Source: an uncultured Clostridia bacterium (GTDB lineage Bacteria; Bacillota; Clostridia; Christensenellales; UBA1242). Taken from it: 64,000 nt of DNA. The stretch lies in NCBI GenBank assembly GCA_934747805.1, contig CAKVHC010000004.1, positions 9,828 to 73,827 of the forward strand, in the 5' to 3' direction. Position numbers and translations under genes: made by a program. Positions 10,021 through 19,185 of the stretch are shown here, one piece after another. How positions within the stretch are numbered: position 1 is the stretch's first letter; each line of letters opens with the position of its first letter. A model generated the notes under the pieces. It worked only from the letters and a program-made list of their open reading frames with translations. It was not told the origin of the DNA and ran no database searches.

Positions 10021-10051
10021 AAAAATGAAGTCGGTTGACTTCATTTTTTAT
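10021..10051. terminator. rho-independent terminator after tRNA-fMet
   Basis: Perfect stem AAAATGAAGTC/GACTTCATTTT with loop GGTT and a T-tract. It also faces the end of the minus-strand gene stopping at 10094. Confidence 0.8.
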
Positions 10052-10093
10052 TTCTATTACGATTGAATTTCGTCATTTTAAAATGAGATTTAA

Positions 10094-11065
10094 TCAGCCG
10101 AAAATATAATTCGTTTCAACAACGTTTTCGGAGAGTTGTTTACCCAGTTCTGCCACCAAAAATTTTTCAAGTGTACGTGTATTCATTTTCGTTTTAAACG
10201 CCGACGCTCCCCTATGACCGCCACCGCCGTTTTCGTTGGCAATGGCTGACACATCAAAACCACGTTTGGCACGCAGATGCACATAATATCCGCAATCTAT
10301 TGGCTCAACCACCACGCAGATTTTACAATTTTCTAAGTATTGCAAGTTGTTTATCGCATAAGAATAGTTTTCAAACAAATGTGCTTTGTCTTTCTTGATA
10401 ATGCTATAAACCAGTTGCCCATCGAAATAAAGTTTCTTGTTTTTAATAAGTTTGGCATACAAATCCAAAACCTTTGGTTTGACTTCACTAAAGCATTTTT
10501 CGTATATAAGTGGCTGGTCAATATGCTCCACACACTCGCCTGCAATTTCGTAAGCGTGCTTGTCCACATCGCCGACAGCGAAACACCCCGTGTCACTGAT
10601 AAGTCCCGCATAAATCATTCCATAGTCGGCTTTGGTTAGAGCATAGCCATACTCAGCGCAAATATCGTACACGATCTCGCATGTTGATGACACCAATTCG
10701 TGAATGTAGATATCTGCTGGAGTTGTCTTCTGAGTGTGATGGTCAATGCATATTTTGTTTTTGCAATTCAAAAAAATATCTTCATACTTGCCCAGTCTTG
10801 ATGGCTCATTGGCATCCATCATAATAACGCAATCATATTTAGATTTTGGGTTGCAGATATTAATATATTTGTCAAAATATTTGCAACCACTAAATTTTTG
10901 AAAATTATCCGCAAAGATGTCCACATTTTTTACGCAAAATTGTGATTTAATAAACTTTGACATCACGATAGACGAGCAGACTGCATCATTGTCTGGATTT
11001 ACGTGTGTCAAAATGCAAACATTCTTTAGTCCATTTAGTTGTTTTAACTTGTTGTATTTTTTCAT
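10094..11065 (-). CDS. DHH-family phosphoesterase (NrnA-like nanoRNase / pAp phosphatase)
   Basis: A 323-residue DHH/DHHA1 protein. Motif I is HVNPDNDAVCSS (His21, Asp25, Asp27), motif II lies near residue 82 (MMDANE), the DHH signature is IDHHTQK near residue 110, motif IV is SDTGCF, and the C-terminal DHHA1 substrate loop is NGGGGHRGASAF near residue 285. All metal ligands appear present. NrnA-type enzymes degrade short RNA oligonucleotides and pAp. Motif I reads PDND where most family members have PDGD. Monocistronic. Confidence 0.85.
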   Translation of the reverse strand: MKKYNKLKQLNGLKNVCILTHVNPDNDAVCSSIVMSKFIKSQFCVKNVDIFADNFQKFSGCKYFDKYINICNPKSKYDCVIMMDANEPSRLGKYEDIFLNCKNKICIDHHTQKTTPADIYIHELVSSTCEIVYDICAEYGYALTKADYGMIYAGLISDTGCFAVGDVDKHAYEIAGECVEHIDQPLIYEKCFSEVKPKVLDLYAKLIKNKKLYFDGQLVYSIIKKDKAHLFENYSYAINNLQYLENCKICVVVEPIDCGYYVHLRAKRGFDVSAIANENGGGGHRGASAFKTKMNTRTLEKFLVAELGKQLSENVVETNYIFG

Positions 11066-11116
11066 AAATACATTTTAGGATATATAAAAACAAATGTCAA
11101 ATTAAAAAAAATTATA

Positions 11117-11144
11117 TTGACAAAACATCAATCTATGATAAAAT
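11117..11144 (+). promoter_or_regulatory. sigma-70-type promoter
   Basis: TTGACA at 11117-11122, 16-base spacer, TAAAAT at 11139-11144, about 29 bases before the start of the 87-residue gene. Confidence 0.7.
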
Positions 11145-11172
11145 AGACTCACTATAATTCAAGGGGTAGATT

Positions 11173-11436
11173 ATGAAGTATGTAACTTATTGGCAAGTAA
11201 TTAAAACTTTGGCATATGACGGCAACCGTGTGAGCAGAGAAATCGTGGCTGTAACAACGGACGAAAAGTTCGCCAATTACATTGCAAACAGTTTGAATGA
11301 GTGTAAGAAAAGCCATTTTGTAGATTTTTCTGTTAAGCGCACATCATTCGCGGTTGTAAACAAAGACGACGCAAAAAAAGTCATTGACGACGCTTTGTTA
11401 CACGAAATTGATGAAATCAATGAACCAATCAATTAA
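11173..11436 (+). CDS. hypothetical protein, 87 aa
   Basis: A short soluble protein starting after AAGGGG. It has a good promoter and a terminator, so it is very likely expressed. The N-terminus KYVTYWQVIKTLAYDGNRV and a mixed alpha/beta pattern match no family I know. It converges on the rplA end of the ribosomal operon. Confidence 0.65.
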   Translation: MKYVTYWQVIKTLAYDGNRVSREIVAVTTDEKFANYIANSLNECKKSHFVDFSVKRTSFAVVNKDDAKKVIDDALLHEIDEINEPIN

Positions 11437-11445
11437 TGAATAAAC

Positions 11446-11476
11446 AAAAAAAGAAGTCGATTGACTTCTTTTTTTT
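11446..11476. terminator. bidirectional terminator between the 87-aa gene and rplA
   Basis: Stem AAAAAAAGAAGTC/GACTTCTTTTTTT with loop GATT, A-rich on one side and T-rich on the other. It ends the rpmG-rplA operon, so rplJ-rplL are not cotranscribed here. Confidence 0.85.
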
Positions 11477-11484
11477 AGATTCAA

Positions 11485-12174
11485 TTAGTTCTGAGCAGTG
11501 AAGTTAATTCTAACACTTGGGCTCATAGTAGTTGCAAGATAAATACTCTTCAAATAAGTACCCTTTGCAGCTGCAGGCTTAGCCTTGATGATAGCGTTCA
11601 TAACGGCTTCAAGGTTAGTGTTAAGTCTGTCAATGCCGAAGCTTACTTTACCAATGATAACGTGAACAATGTTGTTCTTGTCAAGACGGTATTCAACTTT
11701 ACCAGCTTTAACGTCTTTAATAGCCTTTTCAACATCCATAGTAACTGTGCCGCTCTTTGGGTTAGGCATCAAACCTTTAGGTCCCAAAACACGAGCAACT
11801 CTACCCATCATACCCATCATATCTGGTGTGGTGATGCAGACGTCAAAGTCTAGCCAACCGCCAGCAATCTTAGCGATGATGTCATCAGCGCCAACGATAT
11901 CTGCGCCAGCAGCAGTTGCTTTGTCAGCGTTATCGCCTTTGGCAATAACCAAAACACGAACACTCTTACCAGTACCTTCTGGCAATACTACTACGCCACG
12001 AACTTGTTGATCAGCGTTACGGCCATCAACACCAAGTTTTACGTGCAATTCAACAGTTTCATCAAACTTTGCTTTTGGCAAATCTGTCAATACTTTCAAT
12101 GCTTCTTTGGCATCATAAGTCTTAGTTTGGTCAATAAGTTTGAGAGATTCAGCATATTTCTTACTAGTCTTCAT
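11485..12174 (-). CDS. rplA: 50S ribosomal protein L1
   Basis: 229 residues with the L1 signature region [20 protein letters not shown] near residue 127 and the conserved N-terminal start [10 protein letters not shown]. Part of the L1 stalk on 23S rRNA and a translational autoregulator of its operon in many bacteria. It starts two bases after the rplK stop. It is the last gene of the operon; the usual rplJ-rplL pair is absent, and a terminator and an unrelated gene follow instead. Confidence 0.98.
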   Translation of the reverse strand: MKTSKKYAESLKLIDQTKTYDAKEALKVLTDLPKAKFDETVELHVKLGVDGRNADQQVRGVVVLPEGTGKSVRVLVIAKGDNADKATAAGADIVGADDIIAKIAGGWLDFDVCITTPDMMGMMGRVARVLGPKGLMPNPKSGTVTMDVEKAIKDVKAGKVEYRLDKNNIVHVIIGKVSFGIDRLNTNLEAVMNAIIKAKPAAAKGTYLKSIYLATTMSPSVRINFTAQN

Positions 12175-12176
12175 AA

Positions 12177-12602
12177 TTAATCCTCCACTTTAACGCCCAT
12201 ACTACGAGCTGTGCCACGAATCATACTTTCAGCAGCCTCGATAGAAGCAGCATTCAAGTCAGGCATCTTAGTTTCAGCAATTTTGCGAACTTGAGCCTTT
12301 GTAAGTGTGCCGACGATTTGTTTGTTTGGTTTTGCACTAGCAGTTTCAATGCCCAATTCTTTCATAATGAGAATTGCTGCTGGTGGTGTTTTAAGAATGA
12401 AGTCGAAACTTCTATCCTTATAAATTGAAATGACGCAAGGGATGATAAGTCCTGCTTGTGCACTTGTCTTTTCGTTAAATTCCTTTACGAACTGACCAAG
12501 GTTGATACCTTTTGGACCAAGAGTTGAGCCAACTGGTGGACCAGCAGTAGCCTTGCCGGCTGGTAATTGGAGTTTAACTTGTGAATCTAATACTTTTGCC
12601 AT
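12177..12602 (-). CDS. rplK: 50S ribosomal protein L11
   Basis: 141 residues, the standard L11 length, with [20 protein letters not shown] and [12 protein letters not shown] at the N-terminus and [20 protein letters not shown] leading into the RNA-binding C-terminal domain. It binds the GTPase-associated region of 23S rRNA. The start follows AAAGGAGAAAGG. Between nusG and rplK there is a 103-base spacer holding a hairpin. Confidence 0.98.
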   Translation of the reverse strand: MAKVLDSQVKLQLPAGKATAGPPVGSTLGPKGINLGQFVKEFNEKTSAQAGLIIPCVISIYKDRSFDFILKTPPAAILIMKELGIETASAKPNKQIVGTLTKAQVRKIAETKMPDLNAASIEAAESMIRGTARSMGVKVED

Positions 12603-12672
12603 AAATTCCTTTCTCCTTTAATGTGGTTATACGAAATGCATACAAAATTTACATTTCTCCCAATATATTCAC

Positions 12673-12690
12673 ACGGCTTTGGCGAGCCGT
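12673..12690 (-). promoter_or_regulatory. hairpin in the nusG-rplK spacer
   Basis: Stem ACGGCT/AGCCGT with a 6-base loop and no following U-tract, so not a classical terminator. It lies in the leader of rplK-rplA, where L1 commonly binds mRNA to repress translation; that role is a guess. Confidence 0.4.
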
Positions 12691-12705
12691 ATAAACCAAA
12701 ATTAA

Positions 12706-13245
12706 TTAGTCTGCTTTACGCAATTGTGAAAATCCGAGTTCAACTTCTGTTTCACGTCCGAACATTTCCACTTTTGCCTTGCATTTTTGATTTTCAGCAT
12801 CAACTGAAGTCACTTTGCCAACAAATGAAGCCAAAGGTCCGTCGATAATCTCTATCGAGTCGCCAACTTCAAGCTTGATGTCAACGCTAACCTTTTCCAA
12901 GCGAAGTCTTTGTGCTTCTTCTTCACTGATTGGCACAGGACGTCCTTGAGGACCAACGAATGCTGTGATGTATTGTGTTTTGGTAATTGCGTGCCAAATG
13001 TCATCACCGTAAAGCATTTTTACAATGATGTAACCTGGCATCATTTTGCGGCTGACAAGCACCTTTTTGCCATTGCGTTCGGTGAGTACGTCTTCCATAG
13101 GAATGACGATGTCGAACACACGGTCGTGCAGGTTGAATTTGTCAACAACAATTTCCAAATTTTGCTTGGCTACATTCTCATAGCCAGAATAGGTATGCAA
13201 CACATACCATTTAGGTTCTTTATCGATATCTGCGGTAATTGCCAT
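12706..13245 (-). CDS. nusG: transcription termination/antitermination factor NusG
   Basis: 179 residues: NGN domain with WYVLHTYSGYENVAKQNLE and PGYIIVKM, then a KOW domain with GDSIEIIDGPLASFVGKVTS near residue 130. It binds RNA polymerase and couples to ribosomes or Rho. It sits between secE and rplK, the usual bacterial order, 12 bases after secE. Confidence 0.97.
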   Translation of the reverse strand: MAITADIDKEPKWYVLHTYSGYENVAKQNLEIVVDKFNLHDRVFDIVIPMEDVLTERNGKKVLVSRKMMPGYIIVKMLYGDDIWHAITKTQYITAFVGPQGRPVPISEEEAQRLRLEKVSVDIKLEVGDSIEIIDGPLASFVGKVTSVDAENQKCKAKVEMFGRETEVELGFSQLRKAD

Positions 13246-13257
13246 AAACTATTCCTT

Positions 13258-13617
13258 TTAAGCCACCAAATTGATAAGCAATGAGTACAACCAGCCAAGC
13301 AAACGGTCAATGCCGAACATTACAACAGCAAACACCAATACCACAGCCAAAACTACGCCTGTACGTTTAACGACTTGCGCAAATGTTGGCCAAGTAACTT
13401 TTTTGAGTTCGCTGGTGGTGTCTTTAACCATTTTGCCTACTTTACTAGGTTGTTTTTCTTTTTTCTTTTTAGTTTTTTCTTTCTTAGCAGGTTTTGGTTC
13501 TTTTGCATCTTTCGCTACGTTCGCTTCGATGGCGGCGTTCTCATTCTTTTCTGCATTCTCTACAACAACTGTTTCAGGGGCAGAATTTTCTTGTGTTTGG
13601 ATATTTTCTTGATCCAT
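13258..13617 (-). CDS. secE: preprotein translocase subunit SecE
   Basis: 119 residues. The C-terminal 60 form the standard SecE: amphipathic segment TTSELKKVTWPTFAQVVKRT followed by one membrane helix. The first 60 residues are a hydrophilic Ala/Lys/Glu-rich extension (KPAKKEKTKKKKEKQPSK), longer than in Bacillus. Partner of SecY and SecG. Confidence 0.92.
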   Translation of the reverse strand: MDQENIQTQENSAPETVVVENAEKNENAAIEANVAKDAKEPKPAKKEKTKKKKEKQPSKVGKMVKDTTSELKKVTWPTFAQVVKRTGVVLAVVLVFAVVMFGIDRLLGWLYSLLINLVA

Positions 13618-13627
13618 ACGCTACTCC

Positions 13628-13777
13628 TTATTTTGTTTCTTTGTGTGCAGTGTGCTTTTTGCAAGTTGGGCAATATTTCTTCAATTCAACTCTGTCTGCG
13701 TGAGTTTTCTTATTCTTTGTACTTTGATAGTTGCGATTGTTGCATTCAGTACAAGCAAGTGTAATTTTGTCTAACAT
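13628..13777 (-). CDS. rpmG: 50S ribosomal protein L33 (zinc-ribbon form)
   Basis: 49 codons beginning [14 protein letters not shown] and ending [11 protein letters not shown]. It carries the four cysteines of the zinc-binding (C+) form: CTEC and CPTC. The start ATG at 13777 follows an AACGGAGAAAAT site. First gene of the rpmG-secE-nusG-rplK-rplA operon, ten bases before secE. Confidence 0.95.
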   Translation of the reverse strand: MLDKITLACTECNNRNYQSTKNKKTHADRVELKKYCPTCKKHTAHKETK

Positions 13778-13821
13778 AATTTTCTCCGTTAAAAAACAAC
13801 CTCTTTCGAGATCTTGTCAAT

Positions 13822-13850
13822 ATTCTACCACTTACGCATCCGTGTGTCAA
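13822..13850 (-). promoter_or_regulatory. promoter of the rpmG-secE-nusG-rplK-rplA operon
   Basis: On the minus strand TTGACA (13850-13845), a 17-base spacer and TAGAAT (13827-13822), about 45 bases before the rpmG start. Confidence 0.85.
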
Positions 13851-13893
13851 TGGTTTTTTGCCAATTTGTTATGAAAAAAAGCGACCGAGAACA

Positions 13894-14613
13894 CTAAATC
13901 TTTCTCTCACCGCTTTTATCTCTTTCGTACTTGTCACAAATGCGGTCATAATCAAACACTTTCTTGCAAAAGTCACTATTTGCCATTGTATAATGCATTG
14001 TAGTGCAATTTGGCATCTTTTCTAGCCTATCTCTGTACTGCTCACTGACATAAATTTGCGTAACAAGTTCTTGGTGGTCGATTTCGTCAATTGCTGCAAA
14101 GGCAAAGAGTCGCATATATTCTTCCTTATCCATTGCAATGCCATAGTTGTAGTCAAGTATCATTCCGTCTTTTTCTGCCACAGCGTGCATAAATGTATGT
14201 CTAATTAGTTCACCATAATCATCATAAATTGGGAGCGTCGCTGTGCCAGCAATCATTTTGTCTGCAACCCCGTAAAGAGTCAATCTCATAGCATTGCTAT
14301 AGCACTCACGCTCTTTTAGCAATTTTGTCTTAGCTGGCATTTTCTTGAAACTTGGAAGTTTTGAAATAGGCACGACCTTCTTTTCGTCACGCAATCTTTT
14401 AAAAATTGGGTTGGTATCGGTCACACTTGTAATGATGCGGTCAATGAGTGACTTTTGTTCTTGTGAAAACGCACGATACAAAAGTCTAACTGCCTCGAAA
14501 ATCTCAATATCAGCATAGTCGTCAAAATACGAAACATAGGGCGTAATGGGTTGAAGACGTCCTCGTTTTTGCAGCTGTGCCATATTGTTAACTTGATCAC
14601 ACGTTAAATTCAT
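13894..14613 (-). CDS. hypothetical protein, 239 aa
   Basis: A soluble, mostly helical protein with no recognised domain. The region DGMILDYNYGIAMDKEEYMRL resembles the short conserved strand-helix elements of Clostridia-specific proteins of unknown function, without a clear match. The start at 14613 has a weak upstream site; ATGs further in are possible. It lies between tyrS and the ribosomal operon on the same strand but with its own flanking spacers. Confidence 0.6.
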   Translation of the reverse strand: MNLTCDQVNNMAQLQKRGRLQPITPYVSYFDDYADIEIFEAVRLLYRAFSQEQKSLIDRIITSVTDTNPIFKRLRDEKKVVPISKLPSFKKMPAKTKLLKERECYSNAMRLTLYGVADKMIAGTATLPIYDDYGELIRHTFMHAVAEKDGMILDYNYGIAMDKEEYMRLFAFAAIDEIDHQELVTQIYVSEQYRDRLEKMPNCTTMHYTMANSDFCKKVFDYDRICDKYERDKSGERKI

Positions 14614-14650
14614 AGTTCTATGATATCACCAAATTGTCAGTTGTCAAGGT

Positions 14651-14678
14651 AAAAAAAATAAGGGGTTAAGCCCTTATT
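14651..14678 (-). terminator. terminator of the Nudix-tyrS operon
   Basis: Stem AATAAGGG/CCCTTATT with a 6-base loop, read on the minus strand into a run of eight U. The tyrS stop codon (14674-14676) lies inside the stem. Confidence 0.8.
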
Positions 14679-15912
14679 TTGCAATTATTTTCAAATATTG
14701 TTTCTTACCCTTGCGGAAGATTGTTCCCTTTTCTAGTTCTACCTTTGAAATAGTTTGAGTGGCACTGGCAATCACCTCATCTGCCATGTACAAACCTTTT
14801 TGGTCGATTAGACGACGTGCTTCGCCCTTGCTGGACACAAGTCCTGCCTTAACCAAAACATCAATAATAAGGTTGTCGTCAGCAAGTTCGCTTTTTGCAA
14901 TCTCTTTAGTTGGAGCGTTGTCACCGCCGCCCTGACCGAACAAACTTTCTGCCGTTGCAACAGCCTGGTCAGCGAGTTTCTTGCCGTGAATGAGCTTGGT
15001 GATTTCGTATGCCATACGCTTCTTGGCAAGGCGGATATCTCCTGCCATTAGAGTCTTAATTTCGTCAAGTGGCAAATATGTGACTAGCTTTAACAATTTT
15101 TCCACATCTCTATCGTCGCAGTTGTAGAAGTATTGATAAAAATCGTAAGGTGAGCATTTATCCTTATCCACCCAAAGTGCACCTTTTTCTGTTTTGCCCA
15201 TTTTTTTGCCGTCAGCGTTAAGCAAAAGCACATTAGTAAATGCTTGGAAGGTCTCAGCGTCTTTGCCCTGTTGAATGGCAAGTTTTCTGCCCAAATCTGC
15301 ACCAGCTAAGATGTTTGCCCACTGGTCAGAGCCACCGAACTCGAGTCGGCAACCGTAAGTTTTGTTCAGATATACGAAATCGTACGCTTGCATAAGCATG
15401 TAGCCCATTTCAAAGAATGTGAGTCCGCCGTTGGCAAGACGGTTGGTGTATGCGTCGCAACTGAGCATTTTGTTAACGTTGAAATGCACGCCAATGTCAC
15501 GCATAAAGTCAATGTAATCATATCCTTTGAACCAATCTGCGTTGTTCACAACGATTGCAGCATTGTCACCATCAAGGCGAATAAATTTTGAAAGCGCTTT
15601 TTCAATGCCTGGTCGGTTGTTGTTGACGAAATCTTTGCTGACCATAGCACGCATATCGTTCTTGCCTGATGGGTCGCCAATCATGGCAGTTGCGCCACCT
15701 AGCACGATAATAAGTTTGTGTCCAGCATCTTGCAAATATTTTGCCATAATGAGTGGCAAACAGTGACCCAAGTGCAAACTATCTGCTGTTGGGTCAATGC
15801 CGACATAAGCCACTGTTGGTTCGCCGTCCAAAAGTTTTCTTACTTCCTCTTCGTTAGTGGTCTGGTAAATGTAACCACGCTCTTTTAATGTTTCATAAAG
15901 TCTAGTATTCAT
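14674..15912 (-). CDS. tyrS: tyrosyl-tRNA synthetase
   Basis: 412 residues. Class I motifs: HLGH (HIGH motif) at 47-50 and KMGKT (KMSKS motif) near 234; the tyrosine-specific region NADWF and QAYDF are present. A C-terminal S4-like RNA-binding domain is visible (LVKAGLVSSKGEARRLIDQKGL). It charges tRNA-Tyr. It is cotranscribed with the upstream Nudix gene, ten bases away; no T-box leader was seen in this short gap. Confidence 0.96.
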   Translation of the reverse strand: MNTRLYETLKERGYIYQTTNEEEVRKLLDGEPTVAYVGIDPTADSLHLGHCLPLIMAKYLQDAGHKLIIVLGGATAMIGDPSGKNDMRAMVSKDFVNNNRPGIEKALSKFIRLDGDNAAIVVNNADWFKGYDYIDFMRDIGVHFNVNKMLSCDAYTNRLANGGLTFFEMGYMLMQAYDFVYLNKTYGCRLEFGGSDQWANILAGADLGRKLAIQQGKDAETFQAFTNVLLLNADGKKMGKTEKGALWVDKDKCSPYDFYQYFYNCDDRDVEKLLKLVTYLPLDEIKTLMAGDIRLAKKRMAYEITKLIHGKKLADQAVATAESLFGQGGGDNAPTKEIAKSELADDNLIIDVLVKAGLVSSKGEARRLIDQKGLYMADEVIASATQTISKVELEKGTIFRKGKKQYLKIIAK

Positions 15913-15922
15913 AAATATGTCC

Positions 15923-16402
15923 TTAATTATCCTTGTGTGTAATCACTCTAAATGGCTTGTCCAGTTCGAGCAACAAGTTTTTGACAAGTGCTGGTTTAAA
16001 ATCTACATTGGCAATATCTTTTTGAGTGAGCCATTTAAATTGTTGACGCTTTTCCACGCCTTTATCGAGTTCGACGAGCTCCCAATCTTCTTTTGGGGCA
16101 AATGTGGACGAGATTAGATAATAGCAACAAATCTCGTGCCATTTTTCATTGTTTTTGGTGTAGAAATTTTCCACAATGAAAACTGGTCTTTCAATCTTTA
16201 CTTCAAAGCCGAGTTCTTCTTCCATTTCACGCTTTACTGCGTGGTCAAAAGTCTCGCCAAGTTCTACATGTCCGCCAGCAAGGCAATAAAAATCATTTTT
16301 GTTGATGATATTTGCCAAAACTTTGCCGTCTTGTTGCAAAATGCCAGCCACACGCAATTTAAAATGACCCTGGTCATTATCGATGCGAATATCTTGTGCC
16401 AT
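15923..16402 (-). CDS. Nudix hydrolase
   Basis: The start is the ATG at 16402, which follows AAGGAGGAAAGAT; a longer frame exists but lacks a ribosome site. About 159 residues. The Nudix box reads GHVELGETFDHAVKREMEEE, with the metal-binding REMEEE intact. The family hydrolyses nucleoside diphosphates linked to another moiety; the substrate cannot be told. Same operon as tyrS. Confidence 0.85.
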   Translation of the reverse strand: MAQDIRIDNDQGHFKLRVAGILQQDGKVLANIINKNDFYCLAGGHVELGETFDHAVKREMEEELGFEVKIERPVFIVENFYTKNNEKWHEICCYYLISSTFAPKEDWELVELDKGVEKRQQFKWLTQKDIANVDFKPALVKNLLLELDKPFRVITHKDN

Positions 16403-16470
16403 ATCTTTCCTCCTTAATAAATAATGACACAATTATACTCCTAAATAGAATTATAGTCAAACCTAAAATA

Positions 16471-16495
16471 GCAAAAAACCGCTTTTATGCGGTTT
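16471..16495 (-). terminator. terminator overlapping the ATPase stop codon
   Basis: Stem AAACCGC/GCGGTTT with loop TTTTAT and a downstream U-tract on the minus strand. The stop codon of the ATPase gene lies within the hairpin. Confidence 0.8.
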
Positions 16496-19103
16496 CTTTC
16501 TTGGACTTATGCGATGAATTGATAAGTTTGGTAAACTCGACGAGCGGAATAACCAATAGGCAAGCGACAGCCACAATCACCCACTGGCAGAAATTAAGGT
16601 CAGCAATGCCGAGCATCACACGCATGAACGGAATGAATGCGACCGACAAGTCGATTACGAGTGTGGCAACAAAGCAGATATTGAACGTTTTGTTGTTGAG
16701 AAGTTTTGCATCAAAAATGCTGCCAGTTGTTTTACAATTGATGCTGTGCAACAATTGCATAAAGATTATTGTGAAAAACACCATTGTCGTAGCAACGTGT
16801 GGCGACCAAAGGCTTTCTGCCAAAACATAAACAGCAATAGTCAAAACACTTTGAATTATGCCTTGAATGATGATATTTTTGCCTACACCATCTGCAAAGA
16901 GATTGTTATTTTTTCTAGGGGCACGTTCCATAATGTTTGGCTCGCTTTTTTCCACGCCAAGTGCAAAGGCCGGCAGGCTATCCGTGACCATGTTTATGAA
17001 CAAAATCTGCACTGGCAAAAGGAGAGTGTTCTCTGGGTAGAAAAGTATGATAATGAATATGGCAAACACTTCTACAATGTTGGTGCTGAGCAAGAATTGA
17101 ATGGACTTTTGAATATTGGCATAAACCTTTCTGCCCTCTTCCACGGCGACAACGATTGAAGCAAAATTATCATCACTCACAACCATATCTGCCACCGATT
17201 TCACCACGTCCGTACCAGAAATGCCCATTCCGATGCCAATGTCGGCATTGGTTATACAGCCAGCATCATTAACTCCGTCGCCCGTCATTGCTACAATTTT
17301 TTTTCGGCCTTTAAACGCCTTGACAATACGGATTTTGTGCTCTGGGCTGACTCGAGCGAACACTGAATAATCGTAAATGACTTTTCGCAATTGCTCGTCC
17401 GACATTGTTTCAATTTCGTCACCTGTTATGACTTGACGCTTACTGGTTGCGATGCCCACCTCACGTGCCACGGCATAGGCAGTGTCCTTGTGATCACCAG
17501 TTATCATTACAGGCTTTAGCCCTGCTGTTTTACATCTCAAAACTGCTGTCTTTACTTCTTTGCGTGGTGGGTCAACCATGCCCAACATTCCGATGAATAT
17601 TAAATCATCTTCCAATTCCTTGTCGTCAAACTTTTTGTATGCACAACTGATGACACGCAGAGCTTCTCCAGCCATTTCGTTATTGGCGAGCATAATCTTT
17701 TCTTTAATGTCGGGTGTCAAATTAACTACTTTACCGTCGACCAGCACCTTGTTGCACACTGCCAAAAGTTTGCCAGTTGCACCCTTAGTGTAAACTGTTT
17801 TGCTGTTCGCATTCTCGCACACCACTGACATAAGTTTGCGGTCGCTATCAAATGCGATTTCGTCCACACGCTTGTTTTGGTTTCTCAGAATATCACATTC
17901 CACGCCATTTGTAAGAGCGTATGAATAAATGGCAAGTTCAGTTGGGTCGCCGTTTAGTCCGTTTTCCGAATGGTAAACGTCGCTACACAGCACGCACACT
18001 TTGTTCATAAGGTCAATGCTGTTTTCAGTGTTGGACAATGAAAATGTCTTGACCACTTTCATTTTGTTTTCGGTTATCGTGCCAGTTTTGTCCGAGCAAA
18101 TCACTTCGCAACTGCCCAGTGTTTCAACTGCATGCAAGTGGCGAATGATGACATTGCGTTTTGCCAAAGTTTGCACGCCGAGTGCCATGATTATTGTGAT
18201 GATTGCCGGCAAACTTTCTGGAATGGCTGCGACGGCAAGAGCAATGCTTGTCATCAATGCATCGAAAATGTCGCCTTGCTTCGCCACAAAGATTTCAAGC
18301 AAGAAAATCACCACGACAATGGACAGAACCACAATGCCAATAATCTTGCTAATTTTCTCGATTGAGCGTTGCAAAGGCGTGAGAGTTTTTTCTCCAGACT
18401 TTACAGCACGAGCAATACGTCCTAGCTGAGATTTTTCACCCACCGCTACGATGACCGCTTTCGCTCGACCTTTCACACAATGACTGCCTGCAAAAAGCAT
18501 ATTTTTTTGCTCGGCTTGGCTAAGATTGTTCTTGTTTATGGTTTTATCAAATTTCTCAATAGGCTTGGACTCACCTGTCAGCATACTTTCATCAAAATAT
18601 GCATTATGGCTTTCAATCACACGTGCATCGGCTGGCACATTGTCGCCTGCCTCGAGCTCTATAATTTCGCCGACCGTGAGTTCGGTTGACGCCACACTAA
18701 ACACCGTGCCTCCACGCAAAACTTTGACATAATCGACCGACTGAGCTTTGAGTTTTTCTATTGCATCATCCGCTTTTTTGTCTTGTACAACGCCAATTAT
18801 TGCGTTAATAATTACGATTAATAAAATTGTAAAGCCTTCAATTAAGTCAGTAAATTCTCTACTTTTAATCGCCAAATAAATGCTTATTGCACTGCTAATT
18901 AAAAGTATAATTATCATAATATTTTTAAATTGTGCAAAAAAATGACCTAAAAAACTAAATTTTTTGTCATTTTTTAATACATTTTTACCATATTTTGAAA
19001 TATTTTGTGTCTTATTGCTATTATTTAGTCCATTAATATTTGAATTAAATTTCGATAAAATTTCGTCAACATTTTTATTGTAAAATTCTTCTTTGTTTTC
19101 CAT
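16485..19103 (-). CDS. P-type Ca2+-transporting ATPase (P2A type)
   Basis: 872 residues with all P-type motifs: LTGESKP (actuator), SDKTGTITENKM with the phosphorylated Asp near residue 340, MTGDHKDTA and MTGDGVNDAG. TM4 carries IPESLPA, the PEGLP-like calcium site of SERCA-type pumps, and TM6 has NMVTDSLPA with the Asn/Asp ligands. N-terminal cation-ATPase domain and ten predicted membrane helices. It probably exports Ca2+; Mn2+ is a possible second substrate. Monocistronic. Confidence 0.9.
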   Translation of the reverse strand: MENKEEFYNKNVDEILSKFNSNINGLNNSNKTQNISKYGKNVLKNDKKFSFLGHFFAQFKNIMIIILLISSAISIYLAIKSREFTDLIEGFTILLIVIINAIIGVVQDKKADDAIEKLKAQSVDYVKVLRGGTVFSVASTELTVGEIIELEAGDNVPADARVIESHNAYFDESMLTGESKPIEKFDKTINKNNLSQAEQKNMLFAGSHCVKGRAKAVIVAVGEKSQLGRIARAVKSGEKTLTPLQRSIEKISKIIGIVVLSIVVVIFLLEIFVAKQGDIFDALMTSIALAVAAIPESLPAIITIIMALGVQTLAKRNVIIRHLHAVETLGSCEVICSDKTGTITENKMKVVKTFSLSNTENSIDLMNKVCVLCSDVYHSENGLNGDPTELAIYSYALTNGVECDILRNQNKRVDEIAFDSDRKLMSVVCENANSKTVYTKGATGKLLAVCNKVLVDGKVVNLTPDIKEKIMLANNEMAGEALRVISCAYKKFDDKELEDDLIFIGMLGMVDPPRKEVKTAVLRCKTAGLKPVMITGDHKDTAYAVAREVGIATSKRQVITGDEIETMSDEQLRKVIYDYSVFARVSPEHKIRIVKAFKGRKKIVAMTGDGVNDAGCITNADIGIGMGISGTDVVKSVADMVVSDDNFASIVVAVEEGRKVYANIQKSIQFLLSTNIVEVFAIFIIILFYPENTLLLPVQILFINMVTDSLPAFALGVEKSEPNIMERAPRKNNNLFADGVGKNIIIQGIIQSVLTIAVYVLAESLWSPHVATTMVFFTIIFMQLLHSINCKTTGSIFDAKLLNNKTFNICFVATLVIDLSVAFIPFMRVMLGIADLNFCQWVIVAVACLLVIPLVEFTKLINSSHKSKKETA

Positions 19104-19156
19104 AATACAATTTAATATATTATTTGGACAAGCAATTTATTAATAAATAATCAATA

Positions 19157-19181
19157 AAAAAAGACCCGAGCGGTCTTTTTT
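19157..19181 (-). terminator. terminator of the SPFH/zinc-ribbon operon
   Basis: Stem AAAAAAGACC/GGTCTTTTTT with a 5-base loop, directly after the stop of the four-helix membrane gene. Confidence 0.8.
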
Positions 19182-19185
19182 AAAA

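Noticed and set aside
15913..15922. T-box leader expected before tyrS
   Set aside because: Only ten bases separate tyrS from the upstream Nudix gene, and no T-box sequence was seen before the Nudix gene either.
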